64,000 nucleotides of DNA, taken from contig CAVPYB010000002.1 of NCBI GenBank assembly GCA_963709875.1, positions 248,001 through 312,000 on the forward strand, read 5' to 3'. This document shows, piece after piece, positions 24,701 to 34,924 of the stretch (within the stretch, counting starts at the first letter, position 1; every line of letters starts with the position of its first letter). The notes below the pieces were generated by a model that saw only the letters and a program-made list of their open reading frames with translations, searched no databases and was not told where the DNA came from. This DNA is from JAQBDA01 sp963709875 (GTDB lineage Bacteria > Chloroflexota > Anaerolineae > Anaerolineales > UBA4823). A program made the position numbers and the translations under genes.

Positions 24701-25849
24701 ATGATTGCCCGAACAGTTCTTCAAGAAACCATCCAAAATGCGCTGGATCGCAGCCGGGTGGTAGCTCTGATCGGTCCACGCCAGTGTGGTAAGACGACGA
24801 TGGCGCGTCTATTCGTCCCTTCTGACTCGATCAATTATTTTGACCTGGAAGACCCACTAAGCCTCACTCGCCTGGACCAACCGATGACGGCCCTGCAGGA
24901 TCTACGCGGCCTGGTCGTCATCGATGAAGTCCAACGCCGTCCAGACCTGTTCCCGATACTGCGGGTCTTGGTAGACCGAACACCACTGCCGGCGCGTTTT
25001 CTGATCCTTGGCAGCGCTTCACCTGACCTGCTACGCCAGTCATCGGAGTCGCTAGCCGGGCGAATTTCGATCATCACCATGAGCGGCTTCAGCCTGGCTG
25101 AAGTGGGCGCCGCAGCGCAGAACCAACTCTGGAGGTGGGGTGGATTTCCACTCTCGTTCACGGCTGCCGACGATGAAACCAGCCTTGAATGGCGCAAAGA
25201 TTTCGTGCGCACTTTTCTTGAGCGCGATATCCCTCAATTTGGTTTCAATATCCCTTCCACCAGCCTGTTTCGTTTTTGGAGCCTGCTGGCCCATTACCAT
25301 GGACAGGTCTGGAATAACGCCGAAGCGGCGCGCACGTTGAATGTTGGTGAAGCAACAGCGCGCCGTTATATCGATCTGCTCCAGGATTTGTTCATGGTGC
25401 GCCTGTTGCAGCCCTGGTATGCCAATCTGAGCAAGCGCCAGGTCAAAACACCGAAAATCTATTTTCGAGACTCAGGCTTGCTGCACTATTTACTTGGTAT
25501 CCGCAGTGAGAAGGAATTGCTATTGCACCCGCGCAGCGGCGCCTCATGGGAAGGCTTCGCCATCGAGGAGACCATCAGGGCGGTCATGCCGGATGAGGTT
25601 TATTTTTGGGCAACTCATTCTGGGGCAGAGCTGGACCTGCTGCTCATCAAGAATGGGCAGCGCATCGGCGTGGAGTGCAAACGCGTGGATGCGCCTCGAC
25701 TGACGCCTTCGATGCGCACAGCCTACAAAGATTTAGAACTCGCCCAAATACTGGTCATTTACCCTGGACCACACCCTTATCCTCTGGATGAGAACATTCA
25801 GGCTGTCCCCCTGGCAAGCCTGGCGGAAAGACCAGTGAAATTGTCTTAG
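24701..25849 (+). CDS. AAA ATPase with DUF4143 domain
   Basis: A 382-residue ATPase: Walker A GPRQCGKTTMARL (residues 25-37), Walker B LVVIDEVQRRPDLFP, sensor LILGSASPDLL. A winged helix (AEAARTLNVGEATARRYIDL) and the DUF4143 C-terminal domain with AELDLLLIKNGQRIGVECKR follow; the last carries the E-x-K pattern of a PD-(D/E)xK nuclease fold. Relatives are common in bacteria and archaea next to mobile regions; their role is unsettled. A short gap after FSLAEVGAAAQ suggests the usual linker is shorter here. It is a single gene with its own palindromic promoter. Confidence 0.85.
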   Translation: MIARTVLQETIQNALDRSRVVALIGPRQCGKTTMARLFVPSDSINYFDLEDPLSLTRLDQPMTALQDLRGLVVIDEVQRRPDLFPILRVLVDRTPLPARFLILGSASPDLLRQSSESLAGRISIITMSGFSLAEVGAAAQNQLWRWGGFPLSFTAADDETSLEWRKDFVRTFLERDIPQFGFNIPSTSLFRFWSLLAHYHGQVWNNAEAARTLNVGEATARRYIDLLQDLFMVRLLQPWYANLSKRQVKTPKIYFRDSGLLHYLLGIRSEKELLLHPRSGASWEGFAIEETIRAVMPDEVYFWATHSGAELDLLLIKNGQRIGVECKRVDAPRLTPSMRTAYKDLELAQILVIYPGPHPYPLDENIQAVPLASLAERPVKLS

Positions 25850-25975
25850 CACGAAACCTCCGATCGTGCTACAATTTACCCATCAAGCAACCAATCTCTC
25901 CTCGTCAGGTCTGCGAGAACCACCCTTCGTCGGGCTGGGTCAAAAAGACGGGCTTGAAGGTCAGGGGTTGCGGAA

Positions 25976-26030
25976 ACGGGTTTCTCACTCATAACCCGAA
26001 GGTCCTAGGTTCGAATCCTCTCCCCGCTAC
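25976..26030 (+). pseudogene. Degenerate tRNA-Met-like 3' part
   Basis: The order CTCATAACCCGAAGGTCC, then TAGGTTCGAATCC and CCCCGCTAC matches the anticodon arm (CAT), T arm and acceptor end of a tRNA-Met. A 7-base insertion (TTTCTCA) lies before the anticodon loop, two T-stem pairs are broken, and the matching 5' acceptor strand is absent. It is probably a tRNA fragment left by an integration event. Confidence 0.45.
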
Positions 26031-26109
26031 TATAGGCTTTCGAAGTCCGAAAGCAGGCAATCGCAGATCGTCGGGCTACCTAAAAATGGGTGACCCGGCG
26101 ATTTTCGAT

Positions 26110-26952
26110 TCAAGGGTGCACGGTAAAGGGGGGATTACTATAGGGCTCTCCATCCAACCATAGGGGCTGCGATGGATCTGCATGCACAGTGATCTGCTGT
26201 CCTTTCCAATGGTGCAAACTGGCACTCCTATTTTGAATATTTACCATATAACTGCCAAAGGCAAGCACACTCTTGAGCTTGTTGTTCACGATTAGGATAT
26301 CCACAAGTCCATCATCAAGCTGGATATCCGATGTCAGCTGCATAAATTGACCGACGCTGCCAGCATTGAAGATGATACAGCTGACACCTTGCTCGTCGAT
26401 TTCCTGCCCATCGACCGTCAATTGATAGCAGGCATGCGGTTTATGCTCTAATAGTCTGGCTCTTTCCATCACATACGCAAAGTTGCCAAATCGGTCCTTT
26501 GATTTGCGGTTTGCCTTTTAGGACTCATCGGTGCTGGTGTTCGCCCGCAAGATAAAGCACTGATCATCCACCTGCACAACATCAATACCTCGCAGATTCC
26601 GGCTCTAACAGATCAGCTCCACCGCCTCTTTCGGCTTATTGGGGACCTGTAAGTCGTGCGCCATAGAGTTGCCTGTCCCGCCAGGTAAGATTGCCATAGG
26701 GATATCTGTCCCGACCAATCTGCTCGCGACCTCCATCTGCGTGCCATCACCACCGTAGCTGGCGACCAGCTCAATCCCGGACGCGGCAGCTTCCCTGGCG
26801 AATTGGGTCGCATCTCCAGATTTGTGGGTTATCCTCACTTCCCATTCGATATTGTTTTGTTTGAACACATGGATAAGTACTCTCAGAATCGGCTCATCTT
26901 TTCCCGCGGCTGGGTAAATAATGACTAGAATATTGTTGAAGGGGGTGCTCAT
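26110..26952 (-). pseudogene. Diacylglycerol/lipid kinase, two in-frame stops
   Basis: The first 115 residues show the DAGK catalytic domain (NILVIIYPAAGKDEPILRVL; SYGGDGTQMEVASRL, the GGDGT nucleotide loop; PGGTGNSMAHDL). After TAG at 26605-26607 the same frame continues with GIDVVQVDDQCFILRANTS, stops again at TAA 26518-26520, and then reads DRFGNFAYVMERARLLEH and LWLDGEPY to 26110. Read through, it is one 280-residue kinase with no frame change. Two stops argue for real decay. It is the last gene of the long minus-strand series. Confidence 0.8.
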
Positions 26953-27023
26953 GTCAGCCCCTTATTTAGATATGATGAATATTTTCTGGATGCTGTAAAA
27001 CCTTATTCATGGATGACCAGAAT

Positions 27024-28761
27024 TTAATCCTCCGAAAATCTATAGCCGCGTACCCAACGCCAGATCAAGCGCAGAGTGATGAGTATGCTGACCGACATTG
27101 CGAACAGAAAGCCTATCAGCACAACCCGGTACATCGTATCCCAGAAATCCCCTTGCTGGTTTGATAATGCGATCGCTCCGGTGGCGATTGAAGTGCCAAT
27201 CAGCATCCCGACCAACAAAACGGCGATGACCAATTGGCGACCGAATCTCCCGATCTTATCTACCTCTTTTGCCAACTCCGATGTATCAATGGTGACCTCA
27301 AAACGCCCTTTCTTGTATTGGTTCAGCCATTTGACGCTTGCCATTGACAGGTCGGGCAAGTTAGAGAACACTTCACGCGCCCCGCTCATGACTTGTTTTT
27401 TCGCTTCATCAATGATCCGGTCGGCGGTCATGATTTTCACAGCCTCGTCCTGGACGATCTGGACGCCATCAACCAACATGCCGCCTTCGGGTGCGAGCGC
27501 GGTCGAGATGGCTTCAGCCTGCATCAGCGCCTTGACCGCCATAGTCAGGTTCGGGTTAAGGCGCAAGCCATGCTCGCGCAGCAGGTTGAGCGAGACATTG
27601 ACGATCTCCCCAAAGCCAGCGCGAACCCCGCTGTAAAAATAGCGCCCAATGGTCCGCTCGAAGTCCTGGTAGTAGCTCTTCTCATCCACTAGAGCCACAA
27701 AGGGAACGCTCATATTCTTCAGGACCTGAGCCATCCCCGGGATATCCAACTGCTGGATAGCTACCAGCAGTTGGATCAAGTTTATCCTCTGCGGCAGGTC
27801 CAATTCACCGACCATACCGGTATCGATGAAGTTAATGTCTCCAGTCTCTAAATTGACCAGCACATTGCCAGGGTGCGGATCAGCATGGAAGAAGCCATCA
27901 ATCATCAGCATCTTTATCAGCGCCCGCAGCGTGGTGCGCGCGAAGTTCCTTGCGGTCCAAACCGGCAGCCTCGATGGCGGCGATATTATTGATTTTGACT
28001 CCCTTGATGAATTCAAGTGTGAGCACTTTCGAAGTGGAAAACTCGGTGTAAACGCTTGGGACACGTGCCGCAGGGATCCCTGCCAGGTTTTGGGTTAGGC
28101 GCAGGGCATTGTAAGTTTCACCAGTATAATCCAGCTCACGCAGCACGCTGCTGCCGAACTCTTCCAGCATACCCACCAGGTCGATCGACCTGGCAAGCTC
28201 GGAGCGCGCCGCGATCACCCGGGCCGCGTTCTGCATGATGCCGATGTCTGCCTTCATTTGACTGTAGATGTTTGGTCGCTGTACCTTGACCGCAACTGGC
28301 GTACCGTCTTTCAAGGTGGCGCGGTGGACCTGGGCTGTGGAAGCAGCGGCAAAAGGCTGCTCTTCGAAGGAGGCGTACAGATCCTCGGGATATGCTTTTA
28401 ATTCTTCATAGATAACTTCACGCACCTGTTCGGTGGGGAAAGCCGGAACGCTGCTCTGCAGTTTGTCTAACTCGACCGACCATTCTGGTGGGATTACCGA
28501 TGATTGGCTGGAGATGATCTGACCCATTTTGACGTAAGTTGGGCCAAGCTCTTCCAGCATCATGCGCACTTTGACCGGTGTAGGTATCGGCGCCAGGGAT
28601 TCTGGCACCCCCCAAATCCAACGCTGCATCATGCGATGGAAGTCGCCCACTAAATCGAAGCGATCGTACACGCCGACATCCCAGGCGTAACGCAGCATGA
28701 CGTTATAGACTTCTTGCAAGCGCAGGTTCTCACGTAACTTATCCAGGGTTGAGCGCCTCAT
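27024..28761 (-). CDS. ABC1/UbiB-family atypical kinase (frameshifted)
   Basis: The N-terminal half (to about 27945) has the family's PLAPIPTPVKVRMMLEELGP, then TYVKMGQIISSQSSVIPPEW (KxGQ motif), AAASTAQVHRATLKDG (Ala-rich loop) and VAVKVQRPN. The C-terminal half, one frame over, has MLMIDGFFHADPHPGNVLVN and FIDTGMVGEL, the catalytic and metal-binding motifs, and ends in two membrane helices. Deleting one G near 27945 restores a 578-residue protein, normal for the family. These kinases support isoprenoid-lipid or quinone metabolism. It overlaps the upstream membrane gene (ATGA). Confidence 0.85.
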
Positions 28762-29483
28762 GCTTCACCTCCACTTGGTCCGGAGTCCGTTTTTTCGTCC
28801 ATGTGAGATTCTTGTTCTGGTAGTTGAGTTTCATCGGGAGGCGGCAGGCTGGCTTCGGTTGGCTCGTCAGGTTCGGTGATATGATCAGAACTCGCAAGAG
28901 AATTCGTACCTTGTGGAGCCTCACCCTGGAGAACTTCCAGGGCAGCACTGGCAGCCGCGAGCTCAGAGACCGATTGTGTCTCAACATCGGGCTGCACAAT
29001 CGTGGGTGGTTTTGTCACCAGGACAACCAGGGACGCCTGCTGCTTGGCTTCAATGCGTTTGCGCAGCTCCAGGTCTTCATCTGGCACAATGGGCGGTGTC
29101 AATCCAAGTAGATTTTCCAGAGCATTGCTTACCACCCCAAGCACTGCGCCGCCAACCAGCGCCCAGAAGAAATTGTTCACCACGAAGCTGTTCGGGAACA
29201 ACCGCTCGAGCAGGAATAGAATCAGGGCATTGACCAGCACCACCAGCAAGCCGAAGGTAGCAAAGATGAACTGGCCCGTCAGGAGCAATATGATCGGTTT
29301 GACAACAGCGTTGAGAATTCCCAACCCAATTGAGATCAGTAAAATCTTGAGAAAGGTTGGTGCAACGAAGTAGATATCCGGGAGAATCAGCACTGTCAAG
29401 GACAGGGCGGCGGCATTTACCAGAATGCGAATCAGCAATATTTTCCAGTTGAACTGTTTGATGAACGCTTTGAATTTAGGCAT
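28758..29483 (-). CDS. Four-helix membrane protein of the holin-4/YvlD type with acidic tail
   Basis: The first 125 residues contain four membrane helices (LIRILVNAAALSLTVLILPD; ILLISIGLGILNAVVKPIIL; FIFATFGLLVVLVNALILFL; FFWALVGGAVLGVVSNAL), the pattern of the phage-holin-4 superfamily of ordinary bacterial membrane proteins. The last 110 residues are acidic, Pro/Glu/Ser-rich and probably disordered. It overlaps the UbiB gene by ATGA, so the two are coupled. No lysis function is implied. Confidence 0.75.
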   Translation of the reverse strand: MPKFKAFIKQFNWKILLIRILVNAAALSLTVLILPDIYFVAPTFLKILLISIGLGILNAVVKPIILLLTGQFIFATFGLLVVLVNALILFLLERLFPNSFVVNNFFWALVGGAVLGVVSNALENLLGLTPPIVPDEDLELRKRIEAKQQASLVVLVTKPPTIVQPDVETQSVSELAAASAALEVLQGEAPQGTNSLASSDHITEPDEPTEASLPPPDETQLPEQESHMDEKTDSGPSGGEA

Positions 29484-29503
29484 AATCGATTCCCATCATC
29501 TCA

Positions 29504-30574
29504 TTACCGAGATTGATTCTCTTTGTCTGCGATTTCCTTCTTGTCGCTTATCAGGTCTAAAAACCATCTGCCTCCTTCATCACCTTCAAGGATCAGGACT
29601 TTGAAGGCGATTGTCAGTGGGATTGCCAGGATGGCGCCCATGGAGCCCAGGATCGTGGACCAGACTATAACCGAGAAAAACACGGTAAAGAAGGATAAAT
29701 CCAGACCAATCCCCATATATCTCGGTTTGACAATGTTTTCAGCAAATCCATTAATGATGACGATTCCTAAGAACACAAGCAATGCAATTGGAAAACCAAA
29801 CTGTAAGTACGCCAGGATGGTCGGGGGTATCGCAGCAAACCAAAAACCTATCGTAGGTATGAAGCTGAACAGGAACGCAATGATGCCCCATAAAACTGCA
29901 AACTCTACTCCAATAATCAAGAAAAGCACTGTATCCAGCACACCGGTGACCAGACCTACAATGGTCGTGATCCCGATATAACGCCTGACCAAAATGGTAT
30001 ATTGGCTCAGTCGTGCAATGAATGGATTATCCACGCTGATGTAAGCAGCCATCTTGGAGGGCACCGCGGTGGCATCGACCAGCATAAAAATAATGAGCGC
30101 GCCGACCAGGATCACATCTGAGAAGATGTCTACCAAACCCTGGATGAACCTGCCGGTTTGGTCCAATATCTCCACTGGAGCGAAAAGCGCTGCTATCGCA
30201 CCGCTGTCAAGCCCGAGATTGTCAATACCCCTGGCACTGAAGGTCGATTCGAGCGAGGCTATGGAACTCACAGACCGGGCGGTATACTCTGGCAGAGCTT
30301 GAATGAACTGCTGTCCTGCGCCCACTACAATCACAACAAAAACCAGTATCGCTGCGAGTAATACCAATAGGGTCAAAGTAAAAGCTACCCAGGTCGGAGC
30401 ACCCCTCTTCTTGAGATTGTACATGACGGGTGAAATTGTGAGGACGATGATTAGTGCGACGAAGAAAGCATTAAAGATTCTGTTCGCGTTGCTCAAAAAA
30501 GTAACGGCTACACCCAGGCTGGCAAAACCAACCAGGAATAGCAAAACATTGGAGAGTCGGGAAACCGGATTCAT
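29504..30574 (-). CDS. AI-2E family transporter (TqsA/PerM-like)
   Basis: A 356-residue membrane protein with about eight helices and the family pattern: VALIIVLTISPVMYNLKKRG near the start, VVGAGQQFIQALPEY, LVRRYIGITTIVGLVTGVLD and a C-terminal LSFFTVFFSVIVWSTILGSM, then GAILAIPLTI. Family members export autoinducer-2 or act as ion antiporters; the substrate is not readable. It stands 20 bases upstream of the holin-4-like gene. Confidence 0.85.
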   Translation of the reverse strand: MNPVSRLSNVLLFLVGFASLGVAVTFLSNANRIFNAFFVALIIVLTISPVMYNLKKRGAPTWVAFTLTLLVLLAAILVFVVIVVGAGQQFIQALPEYTARSVSSIASLESTFSARGIDNLGLDSGAIAALFAPVEILDQTGRFIQGLVDIFSDVILVGALIIFMLVDATAVPSKMAAYISVDNPFIARLSQYTILVRRYIGITTIVGLVTGVLDTVLFLIIGVEFAVLWGIIAFLFSFIPTIGFWFAAIPPTILAYLQFGFPIALLVFLGIVIINGFAENIVKPRYMGIGLDLSFFTVFFSVIVWSTILGSMGAILAIPLTIAFKVLILEGDEGGRWFLDLISDKKEIADKENQSR

Positions 30575-30676
30575 ATTTGTAGACGTGGAGGGTGTTTAAT
30601 GGCGCTCTTTACCATCAAACACCCTTGTGTATGGATTGCTATTTGATAATTATGCTATTGAAAATGATCCACCCGA

Positions 30677-30822
30677 TCATGGAGCGGTCTCTGGGTAACA
30701 GGGGATCGCCCTGCGCTTATAAGTACCGCTGGTATAACTCATAATATTTGCCACCAGCGCCAGACCAACCCAGACCCAGTCAAAACCAATAATTCTGTTG
30801 GCTCCGTAAACCAGATCGAAAC
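30677..30822 (-). pseudogene. Remnant of a small membrane-protein gene
   Basis: The minus strand reads IIGFDWVWVGLALVANIMSY, then TSGTYKRRAIPCYPETAP and a stop. It resembles the C-terminal half of the membrane protein at 48318-48629 (GFDWVWLGLGIMADVAGYIG, then GYHNRQQVPGYPS). No start or N-terminal half is present, so this is the leftover of a duplicated gene. Confidence 0.6.
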
Positions 30823-30830
30823 ATACTTGG

Positions 30831-30864
30831 TTAGGTGTTTTGCAGCGAGCCGCAAAACACCTAA
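30831..30864. terminator. Hairpin downstream of the P-type ATPase
   Basis: Perfect 13-bp stem TTAGGTGTTTTGC (30831-30843) / GCAAAACACCTAA (30852-30864), loop 8, lying 39 bases after the ATPase stop on the minus strand. Confidence 0.65.
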
Positions 30865-30902
30865 CACTCGACTTATTGATCGGTACTTGCTACCCGTGTT
30901 GA

Positions 30903-33717
30903 TTAATCACCAGCCGGCGCTACCGCGGGTGTTAGCTGATCGCCCTGAGGCTGGCTCCTGCTTCTGCGCATGAAGAACTTGATCACTTCGTCTACCAGCA
31001 GCAATGCGAAGGCGAAAGCGATGCAGGTTAGCCATTGCTCGGTGGTGATCTGGGTCAGGCCCAACCAGCCAAACCGGACCGGTATGATGGTCATCAGCAG
31101 CGATATTCCATAAAGCATAAGCTGTTGGCGATTTTTGATGATATCACGGTTGAAAGCACTGGCGGTCTCACTGCGGGCGCTGAGGGCGAGCACGATGACC
31201 ATCAAAGAGAAGACAACCATTCCCATCGTTGCCGCAACTGAAGCGCTAGTGGATTGATAAACTCCCTCGAGATAGATGGTGGCGATCGACATCAGCAGAC
31301 CGATGAAGGCAATCCGCACCCATTGTGCAGTTGTAAGGATCGGCTGCTTCAACGGACGAGGCTTGTGCTCCATCAGATCTGGCGCCGGGTCATCGAATCC
31401 CAGCGCCAAGGCGACCGGGATCTGCACGAGGAAGTTAATCCACAGGACCACGAAGGGTGTGAAAGGTGCTCCCCCGAGCACGACGAAGAAGGCTGCCAGG
31501 AGGTAGGAAATGATGAACGCCACCAGCGATTCCATCTGGAAGCGGACGAAGTTGAACAGGTTCTGGTAGATGGCGCGCCCGAACTCCACCGCCTTGACGA
31601 TGGTGGCGAAGTTGTCATCGGTCAGGATCATCACCGCCGCGCCCTTGGAGACCTCGGTGCCGGTGATGCCCATCGCCACGCCGATATCAGCCTTCTTCAA
31701 GGCAGGCGCGTCGTTGACGCCGTCCCCGGTCATGGCGACAATGTTATCCAGCTGCTGGAGCATCGTAACCAGGCGGATCTTGTCTTCCGGCGACACGCGC
31801 GCCACCACGCCAATATCGGGCAGTTGTTTCTTCAGCTCATCGTCGCTCAAGGCAGCAAATTCAGCTCCAGTGAGCGCCATGCCGGTGATGCCCAGCTCCT
31901 TGCCGATGGCGGCTGCTGTTACGGCATGGTCGCCGGTGATCATGCGCACCTGGATGCCAGCACTGTGGCACTTGGCGATAGCGTCCCTGGCCTCTGCGCG
32001 CGGTGGGTCGACGATGCCGACCATGGCCAGGAGGGTGAGGTCTTTCATCAAGTCAATCAACTTGGCTTTGGGATCGAAGGTCTGCGTGTCAAAGTCCTTG
32101 CCGCGCCACTACCATGACCCGCTCACCCGCTTTGGCGATGCGCTCATTTTCTTCGAGCGCCAGCTTGCGGTTATCGTCGGTGACGGGTTTATCTTCTTCG
32201 CCTGGCATCCAGTAGTAACCGCTGCGAGCGATCAGCACGTCTGGCGCACCCTTGACGAAGGCGCGCACTACCGGCTTGCCTTGCTCATTCTGCATGTTAT
32301 GGAAGGTAGCCATGAACTTGTAGTCCGAGTCGAAGGGTACCTCGGCCACGCGGGGGTACATCTCCCGGGCGCCGTCAACGCTGATACCGCCTTTCTCCGC
32401 CAGCACGATCAGCGCCCCTTCGGTGGGATCACCGATCAGTGCGCCAGTATCGTCGAGGCGGGCGTCGGCGCACAGCGCCATAGGCAGCAGGATCTGCTCA
32501 AGATCGACCTTGGCGCCGCCTGCGCTCAGCAGCTTGCCTTCGGTGCTGTAAGTAAGGGTGTTTTTCTGCCAGGGCTGCAAGTCTGCAATTCCGCTTGCCA
32601 GGGTCATTGTCCCCTGCGTTCCGTAGCCTTCGCCGGTCACAGTGAAACGGTTCTGACCGGGGATGGTGAACTCGCGCGACGTCATCTTGTTGAGGGTCAG
32701 CGTGCCGGTCTTATCGGAGCAGATGGCAGAGACCGAGCCTAGCGTCTCGACCGATGGCAGGCGCTTGACGATAGCGCCCTGGGCCGCCAGCGCACGCGTG
32801 CCCAAGGAATACATGGTGGTGACCACCGCCGGCAGACCGGTGGGAATGGCAGAGATCGCCAGCGCCACGCCGGCGATGAAGATGGTTTCCATGGCTTGCC
32901 CGTTACGCAAACCCATGATCACCATGAGGATAAACGCCAGTCCAGCCAATGAGGCAATGATCACGGTCAGCCGGTCGAGCTGCTTCTGCAGGGGTGTCTT
33001 GTCCGCCTCGGTCTTGTTGAGCAGATCGGCGATATTGCCCATCTCGGTGCCCATGCCGGTGGTGGTGACGATCATCTCAGCGCGACCACGCGTGACCGAA
33101 GTGTTCATATAAGCCATACAGTGGCGGTCGCCCAGAGGAGCATCGGCTTTGGCGATGGTCTCGGTGTCCTTGGGTGAAGCTACGCTCTCGCCGGTCAGTG
33201 CGGCTTCCTCGATCTCGACATTCGCAGTTACAAAGAGGCGACCGTCCGCTGGGACACGATTGCCCGCCTCCATCAACACGATGTCGCCAGGTACCAGCTC
33301 CTCGGCGTCCACCTCGACTGCCTGACCATCCCGGCGCACGCGGGCGATGCTCTTCATCGATGATGCCAGCGCTGCCAGGCTGGCCTCGGCTTTGGCCTCC
33401 CCACGCATGCCCAGGATGGCGTTAAAAATCGTAAGTCCTATCAGCACCAGCGTGGTACCCCATTCTCCGGTAAAGACCTGGTTGATGATCGCTGCGCCGA
33501 GCAGGACGAACTGCATCAGGTCCTGATATTGCTCCAGAAATGACTGCCAACCCGATTTCTTCTTCTTCTCTTCCAGACGATTCGGGCCATATTTCTGCAG
33601 CCGCTGCTGAACCTCGGCTGCGCTCAAACCCTTAGCCGGGTCAACCTGAAGCTGTACCCCAACCTCATCCGGGGTCAAGGTGTACCACTTGGTTCGGTTT
33701 TCAGTTGTATCTGCCAT
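30903..33717 (-). CDS. P2-type cation-transporting ATPase (frameshifted)
   Basis: ATG 33717 gives MADTTENRTKWYTLTPDEVG, a P2-type N-terminus (KYGPNRLEEKKK). Motifs follow in order: ALTGES (actuator loop), AISAIPTGLPAVVTTM (ion-site helix 4), CSDKTGTLT (phosphorylated Asp), then after a frame change near 32095 AMTGDGVNDAPALKKADIGV and the C-terminal helices. Dropping one C near 32095 restores about 938 residues with ten helices. PTGLP in place of PEGLP, and the general look, recall bacterial Ca2+/Na+-type pumps such as CtpF; ion specificity is not certain. It is downstream of ppk2 in the same direction. Confidence 0.88.
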
Positions 33718-33837
33718 GCTCTGTCTCCTTAAATTTATATTCCTGTATCTGCGAGCGATCTTTGCGAAGCAGTCTCCTGCACGAATGGAGGGAGTTTTCT
33801 CCATCGCTGATTCGCAGATCCTCGCAACGACGGATGC

Positions 33838-34719
33838 TTAATACTTCTCTGGTACATAGCGATAGGGATAGTCCGGCTCCACATACTTGCCCTTCGCCTG
33901 GCGCCTGGGGAACTTGATCGGTTCACGCGGCACTTCATCATAGGGAATGAGGCTCAGGAAGTGGGTGATTAGATTCAGCCGCGCCTGGCGCTTGTTGTTG
34001 GCTTTCACCACGTACCACGGGCTCTCGGGGGTATCAGTGGCAGCGAACATGGCATCCCGAGCCCGCGAGTAATCGTACCAGCGGCTGTAACTCCGCAGGT
34101 CCATGGGCGTGAGCTTCCAGATCTTGCGCTGGTCTTTGTCGCGCGCCCGCAGCCGCTCATCCTGAACGTCCATGTCCACTTCCAGCCAGTATTTGATCAG
34201 GTGGACACCGGAATGGATGATCGACCTTTCGACGATAGGGGCATACTTCAAGAAGTATTCCACTTGTTCCTCGGTGGCGTAGCCCATCACGCGTTCCACC
34301 CCGGCGCGGTTGTACCAGCTGCGGTCAAAGAGGATTACTTCGCCGGCAGCCGGTAAGTAAGGCATGTAGCGCTGGAAGTACATCTGCGATTTCTCCCGCT
34401 CCGTCGGAGCCGGTAATGCCACGTGACGGAAAACGCGTGGGCTGGTGCGTTCAGTGATGCGCTTGATCACGCCGCCCTTGCCGGCCGTGTCGCGTCCTTC
34501 GAACAGCACGCACACCTTGGCGCCCGTCGCTATGACCCACTGCTGCATTTTGACCAGCTCGACCTGTAGCGGCTCGAGGGCTTTCTCGAATTCCTTATTG
34601 CTCAGGTTGGGTTTGGGTTCGCCAGGCGCCTCGCTGGCTTCAACCTGAGTCTGGTCAGCGGCGAGCTCCTGTTCCTGCTTTCTCTTCTTGTTTTTCTTCT
34701 TGCCTTTATCCTTGGCCAT
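33838..34719 (-). CDS. ppk2: Polyphosphate kinase 2
   Basis: The 293-residue enzyme has a Lys-rich N-terminal tail, then the PPK2 core: VCVLFEGRDTAGKGGVIKRI (Walker A), RVFRHVALPAPTEREKSQMY, FQRYMPYLPAAGEVILFDRS (Walker B) and WYNRAGVERVMGY. It makes nucleoside di- or triphosphates from polyphosphate. Single-domain length suggests class I or III. Its neighbours, the ADI pathway and a P-type pump, fit a role in buffering ATP/ADP. Confidence 0.92.
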   Translation of the reverse strand: MAKDKGKKKNKKRKQEQELAADQTQVEASEAPGEPKPNLSNKEFEKALEPLQVELVKMQQWVIATGAKVCVLFEGRDTAGKGGVIKRITERTSPRVFRHVALPAPTEREKSQMYFQRYMPYLPAAGEVILFDRSWYNRAGVERVMGYATEEQVEYFLKYAPIVERSIIHSGVHLIKYWLEVDMDVQDERLRARDKDQRKIWKLTPMDLRSYSRWYDYSRARDAMFAATDTPESPWYVVKANNKRQARLNLITHFLSLIPYDEVPREPIKFPRRQAKGKYVEPDYPYRYVPEKY

Positions 34720-34924
34720 CGTTGTCTCCTTTATTATGAAAAGTGCGGACAGTCGGAAGCAAATCCACTCCGCCCTCGATTACTTATAAACGTCCCTGTT
34801 TACAGGATCCACCACATCATCTTCCATTGCTTGTTCTCATCTATGTTTCTCTCCTCCATTGCTATTGATTCAACGTCTGTGTTTCAACTCTGGATATTGT
34901 TATAACCCGGCAATAGTTGTAGCG

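Noticed and set aside
28758..29483. Phage lysis holin
   Set aside because: The four-helix fold is the holin-4-like family, but the acidic tail and coupling to UbiB point to an ordinary membrane protein; no phage genes are near.
31254..32742. Plus-strand frames of 287 and 390 codons
   Set aside because: They are antisense to the P-type ATPase, whose motifs are clear on the minus strand.
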